Source: Poecilobothrus nobilitatus
Lineage: Eukaryota > Arthropoda > Insecta > Diptera > Dolichopodidae
Reading direction: 5' to 3'
NCBI GenBank assembly: GCA_947095535.1
Contig: OX352774.1
Span: 81,282,416-81,346,415, forward strand
DNA: 64,000 nucleotides
Positions 48,168 to 60,213 of this stretch are shown here, one piece after another. Position numbers and translations under genes: made by a program. Numbering within the stretch: the stretch's first letter is position 1; each line of letters opens with the position of its first letter. The notes under the pieces were generated by a model. That model did no database searches and was not told the origin of the DNA. It saw only the letters and a list, made by a program, of their open reading frames with translations.

Positions 48168-48387
48168 ACATAATGCTTCTTTTTTTTTTTTTGTTTATTC
48201 TCCTGCCATATAAATGTGACAAGGAAATTATACAGTCTTTCCTTTTCAGGGGTGGCTGTAAATGTCGTAAAGAGGAATAATTCTTATAACGTGTGTGTGT
48301 GGGATTGAAATCCACAATCTCTCGGTGTTTACAGCATATTTTATTTAGCTCTTACCCACTAGGCCGTCGAGATCCCTACATAATGCT
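48168..48387 (-). mobile_element. tRNA-derived SINE, copy 3, with target duplication
   Basis: The SINE is 48178-48377 on the minus strand, flanked by the 10-base direct repeat ACATAATGCT (48168-48177 and 48378-48387). It shares the family's head (GGATCTCGACGGCCTAGTGG), B-box position (TGTGGATTTCAATCCCACAC, one mismatch from functional wording), body (CAGCCACCCCTGAAAAGGAA) and the ATTTCCTTGTCACATTTAT tail, ending in a 12-base A-tail (seen here as T). The anticodon-arm hairpin is degraded compared with copy 2. It is older than or as old as copy 2 by sequence decay in the B box. Confidence 0.9.
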
Positions 48388-49180
48388 ATTTCACAAAAAA
48401 ACTTTTAACGAAAGGATCACTTCGTAAGAAGCCTTTTAACAAAATTGAATTAACAAAAAATGCTTTGAAAATAGTATATGTAAAAAAATAATTAGTTAGG
48501 AGGAATTTTAAAGTTTATTACAAAATCAGGGTAATATGCTTTTCCAGAATAGACACATATATATATATATATATATACATATATATAAAATTTGAAAAGT
48601 ATTTGCCCCTCAAATATTTTTTTACCTTTTTCTATATCTTATCTAATACTTATTATGATTGATAGCTAAAAATAAATTCTTTTAAGGGTTTAAAATTGTT
48701 TCATAAAGGTGAATAACCTTAGATAAATATTTAAACTTTATTAAAGTTTGAGTTCAAAAAAATTTCGCTTTTCGAACAAAGGTGACCAAAATAAGTAAAA
48801 AAAAATATCAGAGAAAGAGTAAAATTATATGAGTTTTTGTATAAAAAAACAAGTTCTGTCCGTCCGTTTTGTGTACTTATAAGAAATTTTATGAATGAAA
48901 TACTTTTAAAAAAAATTTGCGATGTATGACGATATGTGCAATATGTAAATATATAGATGCATGTAGTTTGTGTTTTAGTATAAAAATAATAATATATGTG
49001 CGCTTTTTTTCCTAATATGTGGGGTTAGATAAAAAAAAAAAAACTTCTTCATTAACACATTAATTTTTTTTGAGACCTATCGATACTTATACATTGCTGC
49101 ATCTTAAGCGGCGTGGTTGTCTATTTAAATCTCAGTTAGGTGATTCTTTTGATATTAATATTATTGTAATGTTATTTTAA
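48388..49180. other. Gene-free AT-rich DNA
   Basis: I see no gene. A (TA)n run lies at 48556-48590. TCTGTCCGTCCGTTTTGTGTAC near 48856 resembles the CCGTCTGTCC blocks of the dispersed repeats. Confidence 0.5.
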
Positions 49181-49426
49181 GATCTTGCACATCATGTGCT
49201 GACAAATTTTCAAATCTCAACTCTCAAGGCAATAAATAAACAAGGCAGATATGTAAACCAAGGGTTTGAAAATCGCACATTTCCAAAAGACAATACAAAC
49301 TGTTTAGAATTGTGACTTAAACCAAAATTTGAAAATTTTCTTAGAACTTCATATTCATATTCAGAAGCCGCCGTTTGCTCATATTTAAGGACTTCACATT
49401 TGCAAAAAACGAAAATTTTAAAATAA
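49181..49426 (+). pseudogene. Possible decayed coding fragment, strand uncertain
   Basis: A plus-strand frame is open for 44 codons (DLAHHVLTNFQISTLKAINK, then QGRYVNQGFENRTFPKDNTN). It has a single TGA at 49313 and continues for 36 codons (PKFENFLRTSYSYSEAAVC). It has no ATG at its start. The opposite strand is also open (49210-49461, with SHNSKQFVLSFGNVRFSNPW), so the strand cannot be fixed. The composition is less AT-rich than the flanks. No family is recognised. Confidence 0.25.
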
Positions 49427-50704
49427 TTTATATGGAAAAAAATGGAACAAAAATGAAACAAATTGGAATGAAATGTAATGGAATTTTTTTTTATTATTAC
49501 AAAAATATAAGAAAAGTTAAATATATTAACTTCTAAAAATTTGATTTTTAAAACTTATTAAAATGTCACGACTTTATTAGAACCATATTTTTAATTGAAA
49601 TTGCGAAAATTCTGAGGTTATGAGGCAATTTTTACCAATACTTTATAATTTAATGATTTACTGATTTAAGTTCAAATTTCTGTAATGGAAAAAGAAGTCC
49701 TAAATTTTTGTTAGAAAATTGTATACAAGAAAAATCATCATTAGCAGTGTAATAAAAAGGATGTTGACAACAAATTTTAGTAATAAACATTTATGTATGT
49801 ATGAATGTGAATATGTGTAAACTTTTATTTTTTTGCAAAAGAATCTAAAGAAATTTTTTAATCTTCCTTAAGTATTCTAAATGTAATCAATATAAAGCTT
49901 TTCTTAATACTACATATACATATAAAAAAAGAAATATTAAAATTTTATTTTTATATGTATGTATGTATATTGCATTCATGCGTCATTTTTGTACATTAGT
50001 TAATTTGCAATTAGTAATAATAAAGTAACGCACATGGAAATTGTAAATTGTGTATTTTATATTTTTGTAAAATTTAGTATAAAAGTTTTGAGTGATGTGT
50101 TGACGAAATCAAGTAACACTGTATTGAATTTTTATTATACAAAAAAAAAAAAAAAAAAATGTTTAAATCATACTTTTATTCCTTCTAACATTTGCAGGAG
50201 GTTTGATATTATCTTTCTTAACAAAACAGCCTTCCACTTACAGTTGTGGCTGTGATGATCATGATCTCATCCGCAATGAAAAAATAATCTCAATATGCAC
50301 TTTCAAATATTAGGAGATGTAAATTACAGCGTTGTTACATTTTAATACTATCTTACATTTTAATATTATCTTATGAGGCAATAGGCATATTATAATGTAA
50401 GAAAACCAACTTTTATATTTATAAAATCAGATATTTCTTAAATATTTAAAATTAAACTTAAGTGCAATCCAGTGTAAATTTGTTCACTTTCAAAAATTAC
50501 ACTTGATTGTGTGATAATTTAAAAAAAAATCAATAAAAAATTATTTATAAGATTTCTTTTAATTTTTTTATATGTATGTATACATAAAAAGTAAATGCGT
50601 GAATTTATTATGACTAAATAGAAATTAGCACTTTTCTTTACTTAAGCTTAGTAAAGAGCCAACCATGAATTAGCTTGAGTTTAACCACTCCAGTAATAGT
50701 ACTT
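49427..50704. other. Gene-free AT-rich DNA
   Basis: I see no certain gene. A patch at 50180-50285 is less AT-rich. On the minus strand ACAACT|GTAAGT (near 50238-50244) is a donor-like word after an ADEIMIITATT reading, but no acceptor or longer frame supports an exon. Confidence 0.4.
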
Positions 50705-51074
50705 TAGATCGTAATAATTAATGTCGTAATAGTTAATATCATAATATAGTTAATATCGTAATATATAATACCTTTATAGTTAATATCGTAATAGTTAATA
50801 TCGTAATAGTTAATATCGTAATAGTTAATGTTGTAATATTCATTGTCGTAATAATTAATAACATAGTAGTTAATATTGTAAAAGTTTATATCGTAATTGT
50901 TCATATCGTAATAGTTAATATCATAATAGTTAATATCGTAATAGTTAATACCGTAATAGTTAATATCATAATGGTTAATATTGAAATAGTTAATGTCGTA
51001 ATAGTTAATAACGCTATAATTAATATCGTAATTGTTAATATCGTAATAGTTTAGATCAGTAATAGTTTAGATCA
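50705..51074. repeat. 15-bp minisatellite, about 24 copies
   Basis: The consensus unit is TAATATCGTAATAGT, with substitutions and occasional length changes. The period is five codons, so the minus strand reads as a repeated N-Y-Y-D-I pentapeptide for 66 codons (50704-50904). I take this as a by-product of the period and not as a gene, because there is no non-repeat domain or distinct start context. Confidence 0.92.
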
Positions 51075-53144
51075 GAATATAAAATAAATGAACAAATAAA
51101 TATTGTGTAAGATAATACCAGATGGAGCACAAATATACTATATTTAAGTTTCATAATCTTCTAAAAATATGCATAACAGTAATAAGTAATAAACAGCTTA
51201 ATGAAAATAATGATTCAGGAACCTCTGAAACTTCGTTTTTTATATAAATACATATTAAACCATTTTTTTGATTTCATATTCTTCTTATAAAGCGTGAAAA
51301 AACAACAAAAAATAATATGCGACTACCAGTTCCTAATTGTTACGGCTTATTTGCAGTAAAGTAATTTTTCACCAAGAATTAAAATTTAGCTCCGTATATA
51401 TTTTAAGAAAGAGGATACGTATTTTATTTATTATAATAAATAATTAATATATAAGAAATAATTAAGCTTTGTTTTACAAAAAAAAAAAAAAAAAAACATT
51501 TAAATTGAATTTTAAAGTATTTGAAGCTCTAATATAAAAAAAAAGTAATTTAGCATACAGAGATTTAACTTTTTTTGAGAACTGAACTGGTCGAAAATTT
51601 CTAACAAAAAATTATTTAAGAATATATTAATTTATTTTTCTGTACAATTTAAATACCCATTTCTTTTAGAATTTTGAACCCAAAAATTATATCTAAAATT
51701 AATTTATAATTCTAAACAAATTCTCTAAACTCCGAATATTAACGTAGTATATAATATGTATGAATTTATGTATATATAATAGTATCATAAAAGAAGTATC
51801 AACTTTGTTTTTATTTTTTTTTATTTTTCAAGTATATCTTAAAATATAAATTTGTGAATAATAACATTAAATAAATCTGTAGATATGTATATTACATATA
51901 TAAAAAAATTATTTTTTATTTACTTTTCTTTTCTTTTCACTTATAATTTATAAATTTCATTCATAATTTAATCAAATTAAAGAATCTGCTATGCACTATG
52001 ATGCATCTTTGACTTCCTGTTTTTATTTTTTTTTTTAAAAATATGAAAAATTTAAATGAATAGTACACTTCATTTTCAATTATTCATTTATTTTCATTAT
52101 TAAATAAATAAAAATTCTTTAGTATATAGATATTTAAGTATATATATGGAGATGAGATATTATAATGCATATAGATACATGTATATGTATATATGTATAT
52201 GTATATGTAAAATAAATAAATATGAACTGTGGGAATTATATAGAAGCGCAAGACAATAAGAAAACACAAAAGAAAAAAAAAAAATTTTTTTTTTTTATAA
52301 TACACAAAAGAGGAGTCCATCTCATATAATTCAAGAAAAAGAATAAAGCAATTCAAAAATCATTAATATTACAACATCCTCAATGTCATCAACACCAACA
52401 ACTATATTTAAATGTTAGCAAAAATATATAGGTATTTATGTATGTATATATATATATATATATAAATGTATAAAATATAATTGTATATTTGTATCTAAAC
52501 AAAATAATATTTTTATCAAACTCCTAAGAGTTCATTTAAAATGACCGATCGCAATCATCATTTAGACATTTTCTAGTATTATTTTCAAAATGGTAAAAAA
52601 ATGGTTTCTATTCTATTGTTGTTGTATCTATACAATATAGTATTTGGATGCTGATGTTATAGTTATTTTTTTTTGTTTTTGCTTGTTAATTTGCCATCAA
52701 TATGACAACAGAGAAAAAAAGTCATTAAAAATAAATTTTTTTTTTTTTATTCTGGTTTTTTTTTTGTTTTTTTTTTTATTTTTTGTTTTTTGTTTATCCC
52801 TCATATTGTTTTGTAAAATATGCCAAACAAATTTATCCATATCGCTTCCTCATCCTATTCAGATAGTGTTGTATATACATAGTTAAAATAATCCTTATGA
52901 ATACAATATTGCAATAAATTGTATTTCTGGATACCATCATTTTAATGAAAAATATTAAATATAAATATAACAGTTATATATATATATATCTAAACTATAT
53001 ACCTACATATACATTTTCTAATAACAATATCCTGATCAGCGGACCGTTATTTTGATTTTTTTTTTACTTCGAATATTGTAAAAAAAAAATGTAATTAGAG
53101 GTGAATTCATTAAACAGTCACATCTAGTCTCTTTGAAATTGCCA
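51075..53144. other. Gene-free AT-rich DNA
   Basis: I see no gene. (TA)n and TATG runs lie at 52180-52205 and 52436-52465. The frames at 52084-52356 and 52644-52886 are low complexity. ATGACCGATCGCAATCATC at 52542-52560 is an isolated less AT-rich word. Confidence 0.5.
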
Positions 53145-53240
53145 ACTGCCTACGATATTATTAGGTTATACGATATTAATAGATTATACGATATTATGAG
53201 GTTATACGATATTATAATACGGTATTATGAGGTTATTTAC
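53145..53240. repeat. Short minisatellite, about 20-bp unit
   Basis: Variants of ACGATATTATGAGGTTAT occur four to five times in tandem. It lies directly upstream of the dispersed repeat at 53.3 kb. Confidence 0.7.
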
Positions 53241-53289
53241 CCTTTTATAGCCATAAGGAGTATAATGATTGTAACGCTATAAAGTATAA

Positions 53290-53830
53290 TTGTATATTTT
53301 TCCTCGAGATTGAACACTGAGTCGATTTATATGTTAAAATTAAAAATTCCAACCGTCTGTTCGCTCGATAACTTAAAAATAACGGAGCTCTTTGATTTTG
53401 AAATTTTTATCATTTTATTTTTATATATATATGTATGTATATGTAAGTATAATTTTTCTATTGAAATTGAATTTGTCAAAAGAAGTTCAGTTTTATGTCA
53501 ACAACCTCTTGAAAAATTTCGTTGGCCCAGCGGAAGAGATTTGGGAGCTGTTATACAATTGTGACTTTAATATATTCATATTTATAATATATTCTTATCT
53601 TACTTAATTAAGCTAAATATCTGACATTTTGGAAAAGATGATCCAGTTTTATGGCAATAACTTTTGTGAAATTTGGTGTGTTTAGCTCCGAAATTTTCAT
53701 AAATATATCTGAGTATTTAATTTAAGTTGTAGGTAATAATTGTAATTTTGTAAAATATAATTAAATTTAATCGTAGCAGGATATATTATGTTGTTGTGTC
53801 ATGTGTATATCCTAAAGTTTACGCAGTTAA
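53290..53830 (+). repeat. Dispersed repeat, copy B (partner at 26.1 kb)
   Basis: It shares ordered blocks with 26120-26630 (AACCGTCTGT, GGAGCTGTTATACAATTGTGA, ATAAATATATCTG, GATGATCCAGTTTTAT, AGGATATATTATGTT). Divergence is high, so both are old. The two overlapping plus-strand frames at 53310-53607 are readings through it. Confidence 0.6.
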
Positions 53831-56800
53831 CTTTTTTTAGTTTCTTTAAAAAACAAAACAGAAACTGACTTTACATTATAGTACATAACCAAGTAGTACG
53901 ACCGTTTTATCGGTTCCTTTATTTTTAAAGTTATTTAAAAGTTTTTTTATTTGTTTGTATAATAGAAAAAACAAATTCTCTTTTAGAAACATGTGACACT
54001 ATAATATTTGATAGGAAAGAAAGAGGTATACGTACAAGCCCAATAGTTTTATTTTTGACATTAGATACATTTATTGACATATGCATTTGTTGTAAAGTTA
54101 TTTTAACTAAACTAGTAAATTGTATTTAAAATACATACATATATATTTTTGTAATAGGAACATTTGTTTTGAACCGTGTAATATACTTACAAACATATAT
54201 CATTAAGTCAAAAATTGAATGATCAACAAGAAAATTCTATATAAAACTAATAAAAAATTAATTTCGAATTAATTTAATTTTTTTTTGAATTTCTGTTTGT
54301 TTACTGATCTTCTTAAACGAACAAGTGACAGGAGTTTTATTAACGAAAAGTCTGAATAATAAATATACCGTTTGACATAATCAAATGTCAAAATGAATAA
54401 CATAAACAAATAAATGTATAAAGTGAAAACAATTGTGAAACAAATGGATTGACACACTTAGCTAATCTAAAAATTTATATTAAAAATTTCGGTTAAAGAA
54501 TCAAAAAATTGTAGAAAAAAGAGATTTGGTGTACCCATTTTTTTTTGCACTCCATGTATTTTTAAATAAATTTTCGTTTCAGATCACGAAAAACATTTTT
54601 TTTTAACAATATAATTAAATTATTAAATTGTCGTTTCATTTTTTTTATTAAAATAATGTTCAAGTTTTAAATTAAATGACAACATATTGAATTTTCAATA
54701 AATAAATTTAATATAATAATAAAACAGCTGATTAGGTTGTCAATGTTTGCGTTGTTTATCTGAGTGAAACGTAAATCACCTAACGTAAATACAATGAGTG
54801 AAACGTAAATAAAAACGTTTCCGGCCTAAATTCTGTGCTAAAATTCTAAAGGACTAAAATAATACAACGGAAACTTTGTTTTATCGATTAGGGAAATTTT
54901 GAAAAAACTGGTGAATAACAACCTACACATACATACATATTATATAGAAAGAACCAGCTTATTATGTTAGTAGAAATTCTAAAAGCCCGTTATTTAATAT
55001 TTTTTACAACTTTTCCATTTTAAACTTAAGCTTTATTTGGTTTCTTTGAAAATTTGTGAAAAATCACTTCTGAATAATTGACGTTATATATTTTTTTTTT
55101 GGAAAATACATACATACAAATGTAATATGTTGGTTGCTTTCGAGTATGGTATCGGTATGACAAAATTTAGAATAATTAGAACTATTCTTTGTAGGCAATT
55201 TTAAAAATTTATAAATTAATTTTTTTTATCGGTTGCCAATAGATGACTGGATGTATGCAGATTTCATTAGGAGAATATATTTTGAACGGTTTTCCACTTT
55301 GCGGATTAGATCAATAATATTTTTTTAACAACGGGTCGGTTTTTAATGTTTCTTACTGCTCACTGCTGCAGTTCTTAATGTTTTTTACTAACAACGAACT
55401 TCGATTTTGTCTTGGACAATTAATTTTGGAATTTTAGCTTTGGATATTATTAGAATATTAAATTAATTTTAAAGCAAAATATTATTTTTCTTTAGTTTTT
55501 TTTTCGTTTTATTTAACCCTTGTTGGAGAATACAGTGTCAAAAGACATTTTTATTAGATGAACTTTTAATAAAAATGATTTAAAGGACATTTAATTAAGT
55601 TAAGATTTTTTTTTATAAGGAAAAGTTAAGATTTTTTAAAATTTGACAATTTATGTACTAATTAAACAAGATTAATTGTATATCTATACATTTTTTAGTT
55701 TAAAAGAAACATTTTTTTGTTTATTTTGTACTTTTGTTGTAGGTTGAAAGTATTTGTATGTATGTATGTATGTTTGAAATTTTTAAAAATTTCTGGGTAA
55801 AAATTAATCATTATTTTGCATGCAATTAAATATTTTTTTTTTTGTAATCTCAATTATTTGCTAGTTTTATTTTACTTTCCTTTTTTTTTTTGTTGTTATT
55901 TTTTTTTCTTAAGTTATTATAATTCTAAATATTTGTTGAACTTTGAGACTATGGGATATTTTAGCATGCAATGTATTTTTGTATTTTTGTCTTTTTTTTG
56001 TTTTTGGTTTGTTTTAAGTCTGACTCATTATTTGTGGCGTCAATTTTGAAAAGAGATAACAAGTTATTTATTATCAGTAACTACTTTTCTATTATTTTTA
56101 ATTATTTTATTTGGTTTTTTATTTGTTTTTTTTTTTTTTTTCAAGATAACAGTAAAAAAAAAACAAACAGTTTTTTTTTTGCTTTTGATTATATTCTAAT
56201 TACAATTAATTTTTGTTTTTGTTCTGTAATCTTTGAAAGCAGTTGGTTTGTTTTTTTTTTTTTTTTTTTTGTTTGATTATCTTTTAAAATTGAAATTAAT
56301 GGGTGTTTTGTTTATTATTATTTGTTTGGTAATATTGATAATAATACGAATTAAATAGAACAGCTGATTTTGATTTAAAAAAAAAATTTTTTTTTTATTT
56401 TTTTTGAAAATTAAAATTTAAAATTGATTTTATTTCTGGTTACATTTTATTTCACTAATATGAAAAATTACTGATTACTAATTGTTCAGGAAAATAATTA
56501 CCAATCCGAAAAATCATAAAATTTAATATTGTTTTTAAATATTTAACTTAAAATTTAAAAATTCGTAGCTGAATTTATTTTTTTAGAAATTATTTAATTA
56601 TTAAATCAACACTTTTGTTAAGTTGAAAAGTTGAAATTTACTGGAAGTTGAAAAACATTTTCCGGAAGCATTTCAATGAAAGCTATAACTGTCGCCTTAC
56701 TTAAGTAATTAAAATTCCAATTTTATTCCGAATGTATATCAAAACTTAAAATGGAAAGTAAATAGTTAAGGTGTTCATCCTTTTAATAGATTGAGTTAGA

Positions 56801-56934
56801 AATATAATATCATCTTATTAGAAAGTTTTCGTTTAGTGAACTGAGCATTCGGTTTTAGCCAGTAATTTCAGCAATGTACATACATACATATACATATATA
56901 CATACATAATATATATTTTGATTTATAAATTTTT
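53831..56934. other. Gene-free AT-rich DNA
   Basis: I see no gene. GAGTGAAACGTAAAT is repeated at 54760-54774 and 54796-54810. A T-run of 20 lies at 56251-56270. The frames at 55816-56049 and 55971-56276 translate T-rich tracts. Confidence 0.55.
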
Positions 56935-57165
56935 TCCTTTCTACTTCTATAAAAAGCATAAGATATCCATTAAGTCGCTTTCATATTTGACTAATTTAAA
57001 GTTTCTTTAATCTTTCTTTTCAATAAAACCATTGTTTACTCGGCTGTAACTAAATAGCTAATGTACAAGATTATGACACATATACTATATTTGTGTGCCA
57101 TCTAGTATCTTGTACAAGAGTTACTTATTTTTTATTATAAGTATTTGATTGATTTCTTTTTTTTA
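56935..57165 (+). repeat. Dispersed repeat pair, copy 1
   Basis: It shares an ordered series with 58340-58580: TTTTTTCCTTTCTACT(T/C)CTATAA, AGCATA(A/G)GATAT(C), CATTAA(G/A)TCGCTT, TACTC/TACTTGGCTG, ATATTTGTG(T/C)GCCATCT and ACAAGA(G/A)TTA. Part of the second half, GTGTGCCATCTA, recurs near 57884. It has no coding potential and the family is not recognised. Confidence 0.65.
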
Positions 57166-58339
57166 ATTAAATGGTGATATACTTCTAATTTGTTATTGTT
57201 AATTTCGAATTCATTTATTTTTTGGGCCACAAATAAATAACTAATATTATAAATAAAACTGATACATACATACATATATGTACATACATAATAGACAAAT
57301 TTTTATCTCTTTAAGAACAAAAATATTTTAAGGTTCAACATAATCTCAATGGAAGGTCTAATAAAAATTTCTGGCAGTATTATTTCAAATTCATTTCGAA
57401 ATTATAATTAAGAGTTAATATTTCAATCAAACTGAGTTGAACGGCAGATCGCGTTATTTCCATTTACAACAAATTTGTTATATGCCGTTTTAATTTTTCT
57501 AAAGACAATTTGTAGACGCTTTGTAACATCAATCTTTCGAATTTTTTAATTTTAATTTAAATTAAGTGTAGAAATCTTGATTTTGCGGGATTGTGCTTGT
57601 ATTTTATTTTTTACAAAATAATTTGAAATCATTTAAATAAAACTTATTTTATGTGAATTGTAATTAATATTAAAAATTCATATGTTAAAAATTTAAGAAA
57701 ATTAAAAAAATAAAAATAAGTTTTTACTTTTTTGTGTAATTATTAATAATTTCTGTTTTAAAACTAAAAGAAATTAAAAGGACAAAAAAAATGTAAGATT
57801 CTACCATTCGTTTCATATATTGAGTGCTAAAAACTCATTTCACTCAACTTCATTCACTCTCCATCTATATGAGCCATCTATAAGTGTGCCATCTATATGT
57901 TATATTGTACATAATTTGTGTGCAATAGAATAATCTGTTGCACCAATTCAATAAAATTATAGTACATACAAAAAAAGAGAGGACAAAAATAAATATAAAG
58001 AGGACTTATAAGAGAATTCGAGAATTTCGTATAATTTAATATAAAATAAAAATGTACCTAACTATTTTTTATTTAAAAAATACTTCAAATTTGATATTAT
58101 TTCATTTTCAGATTTGTTGTATAAAATGAGTCATAAAAAAAAAGTATTAAATGATGTCAATAAAATGCCTCATTTTAGAATTGAATATTAAAAATAAGTT
58201 TTTTTTTTATTATAAATAATATGATGATTGTACAACACCTGAATAAGGTATCGAATATCATGTATGACTAATATATTGTAGTAAGAGATTTAACAATTTT
58301 CCTTTGAGCTTTAAGAATTAAATTGTATAATATTAATTA
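57166..58339. other. Gene-free AT-rich DNA
   Basis: I see no gene. A partial relative of the flanking repeats lies at about 57840-57930 (CCATCTATATGAGCCATCTA). Confidence 0.5.
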
Positions 58340-58580
58340 TTTTTTTCCTTTCTACTCCTATAAGGAGCATAGGATATCGCCATTAAATCGCTTATTAGTT
58401 TATATATTAGTTCATATGACTAAAGTTCAGTTTCTTTAAAAATTCCCTTCATTAATTTTTACTTGGCTGAAGCTATTGTACAATATATTTGCAAGATATT
58501 CTACAGTACAGGAATGTTATATTTGTGCGCCATCTCTTATCTAATACAAGAATTATTTATTTTTTTATTATGATATAAAC
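58340..58580 (+). repeat. Dispersed repeat pair, copy 2
   Basis: This is the same-orientation partner of 56935-57165, about 1.4 kb downstream, at perhaps 70-75% similarity by eye with small gaps. Confidence 0.65.
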
Positions 58581-59031
58581 TACATATTACGATTTAAATA
58601 ATTAATATTGGACTGACTGGGGTGGAATCCGGAACCTTTTATTAGTCTAATATTTTAAAAATCATTATACTAAAAAATAATAATTTTAAGATTTGTTGGC
58701 ATTGGAATTTCTGAAAAGACTTTCGGTGTTAAATTAACATTAAACTTTTGTTTTGGTTTTGATTCATTTACCTTTTACCCATTCTTATTAATTTTTTTTT
58801 TTTTTTGATAAAAATTTAAATTGTTGTGTACATACCTGTAAATAAATAAAATAAATAAAATTAATATAAAGAATTAAATTGAAAAAATTATAAATAATTT
58901 AAAAATAGGTATAAATTTATGTAACAGTTTTAAAATCAATTTTAAAATTTATTGTATAAAATGGTATTAAAAGGAGATTTTATTAGTTAAAATATTTAAG
59001 TTCAGACTTGAATTATTCAGAAAGCATTTAA
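58581..59031. other. Gene-free AT-rich DNA
   Basis: I see no gene or repeat of note. Confidence 0.5.
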
Positions 59032-59178
59032 TGGATCAAACGATCTTCCTCTTCAATTGCTATATGAAAATATTTTGATCTTGGAAATTTTCGATACAGT
59101 TATAAGTTAATTGTATCTATAAGGAAGAATGATTTTTCGAATAATTGTTTTTCAGGAAGAGATACTTCTTTCCGATCA
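59032..59178 (+). repeat. Direct repeat, left copy (147 bp)
   Basis: It runs from GGATCAAACGATCTTCC to TTTCCGATCA and matches 60068-60213 at about 95%. The pair begins TG and ends CA with short GATC inverted words, as long terminal repeats do. No primer-binding site or polypurine tract is seen inside. Confidence 0.9.
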
Positions 59179-59192
59179 AATTAAATGCTATT

Positions 59193-59246
59193 AAATTTTC
59201 ATTTCATATTGAAGTCAGACTCGAATTCAATATGAAATGAAAATTT
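59193..59246. repeat. Perfect 21-bp stem, 12-base loop
   Basis: AAATTTTCATTTCATATTG(AA) at 59193-59213 is exactly complementary to 59226-59246, with loop GTCAGACTCGAA. It sits just inside the left direct repeat. It could be a cruciform, a terminator-like fold or the remains of a tiny inverted insertion. Confidence 0.85.
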
Positions 59247-59479
59247 ATTTTTTATCTTTGGGATTAAAGGTGGGGGCTTTGAATGGGACAAAATAATCAC
59301 TTTGGTGACCACATATTGTGAGGATTTTCACCACACCAAACAACACCTCCTGTTACATCAGTCTTTGAACTAGTCAAAGTAGACTAATAATCAATTTATT
59401 TTTCGTTCACGTTATTTAGTATATGAGTAAGTCCATAATGCAACAATTATCCTTTGATATTTGAAGAATTATGAATTTA

Positions 59480-59935
59480 TAAGAGATAGCACGGATCTCC
59501 TAATACAGTTTTGATTGTCAATGAATTGCTTTTCCAATTGACGTGGTAAGACATACTAATTTTATGTTTCATTGCACTATTTAACTTAATTTCGTCTGGA
59601 TTTTAACGTTCCTATCAATATCGGTATCTGAAACATACCAGTGAGCATTAATTATATTTGGCAATAACTTATTTTGAAACGTTTCGATAATTGCTGTATG
59701 AAGCTGTTTAACACAACTCAATAACTGATATCGTGAACCCAAACTGACATTTTTTATTTCGTAACTTTATTTTAAATTGACGTTTTTGACTTACACCCGA
59801 TAAGCCAAGATAATTTCTGTAAGCCGAATATCTAATTCTTTTTGTTTCTTTTTGACATGCTCATTTCATTTTAGTTTCACTTTTAACGTGATACTCAAAC
59901 ATTTTGCTTTATTTTCGTAGGGGATAAAGACATCT
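59480..59935 (-). pseudogene. Jockey-clade non-LTR retrotransposon ORF2, C-terminal relic
   Basis: The minus strand carries, in order and across several frame shifts and stops, the typical end of a Jockey-type reverse-transcriptase protein. An AKCLSITL segment matches the place of the usual KYLGITLD. It is followed by NEHVKKKQKELDIRL, then QKLSWLIGCKSK, then FQNKLLPNIINAHWYVSD and finally DNQNCIRRSVLSL. In the family these segments form the thumb and C-terminal region after the polymerase palm. The palm itself (with the FADD motif) and the endonuclease are not found here. It is clearly dead: at least two frame shifts and in-frame stops. It lies between two much better conserved direct repeats, which suggests those are younger or were duplicated later. 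Confidence 0.75.
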
Positions 59936-60067
59936 TTTTAACTGAAATTGGAATATTGACATTTTTGTTAATGAAGTTTAAGATTTAAATTTGAAATCTA
60001 TTTATATAGGCTATAAACATATAGACTTTTATTTTAAAGAACTTTCCAAAAGAAATCGTATGACAAA

Positions 60068-60213
60068 TGATCAAACGATCTTCCTCTTCAATTGCTATAT
60101 GAAAATATGTTGATCTTGGAAATTTTCGATACAGTTATAAGTTAATTGTTTCTATAAGGAAGAGTGATTTTTCGAATAATTGTTTTTAAGGAAGAGATAC
60201 TTCCTCACGATCA
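60068..60213 (+). repeat. Direct repeat, right copy (146 bp)
   Basis: It starts TGATCAAACGATCTTCC and ends CCTCACGATCA. It differs from the left copy at about seven positions. The spacing between starts is 1036 bp. The immediate flanks (TTTAA on the left of copy 1, GAAGA on the right of copy 2) are not a target duplication. Confidence 0.9.

Noticed and set aside
50704..50904. 66-codon minus-strand frame with a pentapeptide repeat
   Set aside because: It is the translation of a 15-bp minisatellite, with no non-repeat part.
50705..51074. CRISPR-like regular array
   Set aside because: The units are contiguous with no unique spacers, and the genome is eukaryotic.
55816..56276. Two overlapping plus-strand frames of 77 and 101 codons
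   Set aside because: Poly-T translations in two frames over the same DNA. No mixed-composition segment.
59032..60213. Intact small LTR retrotransposon
   Set aside because: There is no primer-binding site, no polypurine tract and no target duplication, and the only coding relic inside is of a non-LTR element.
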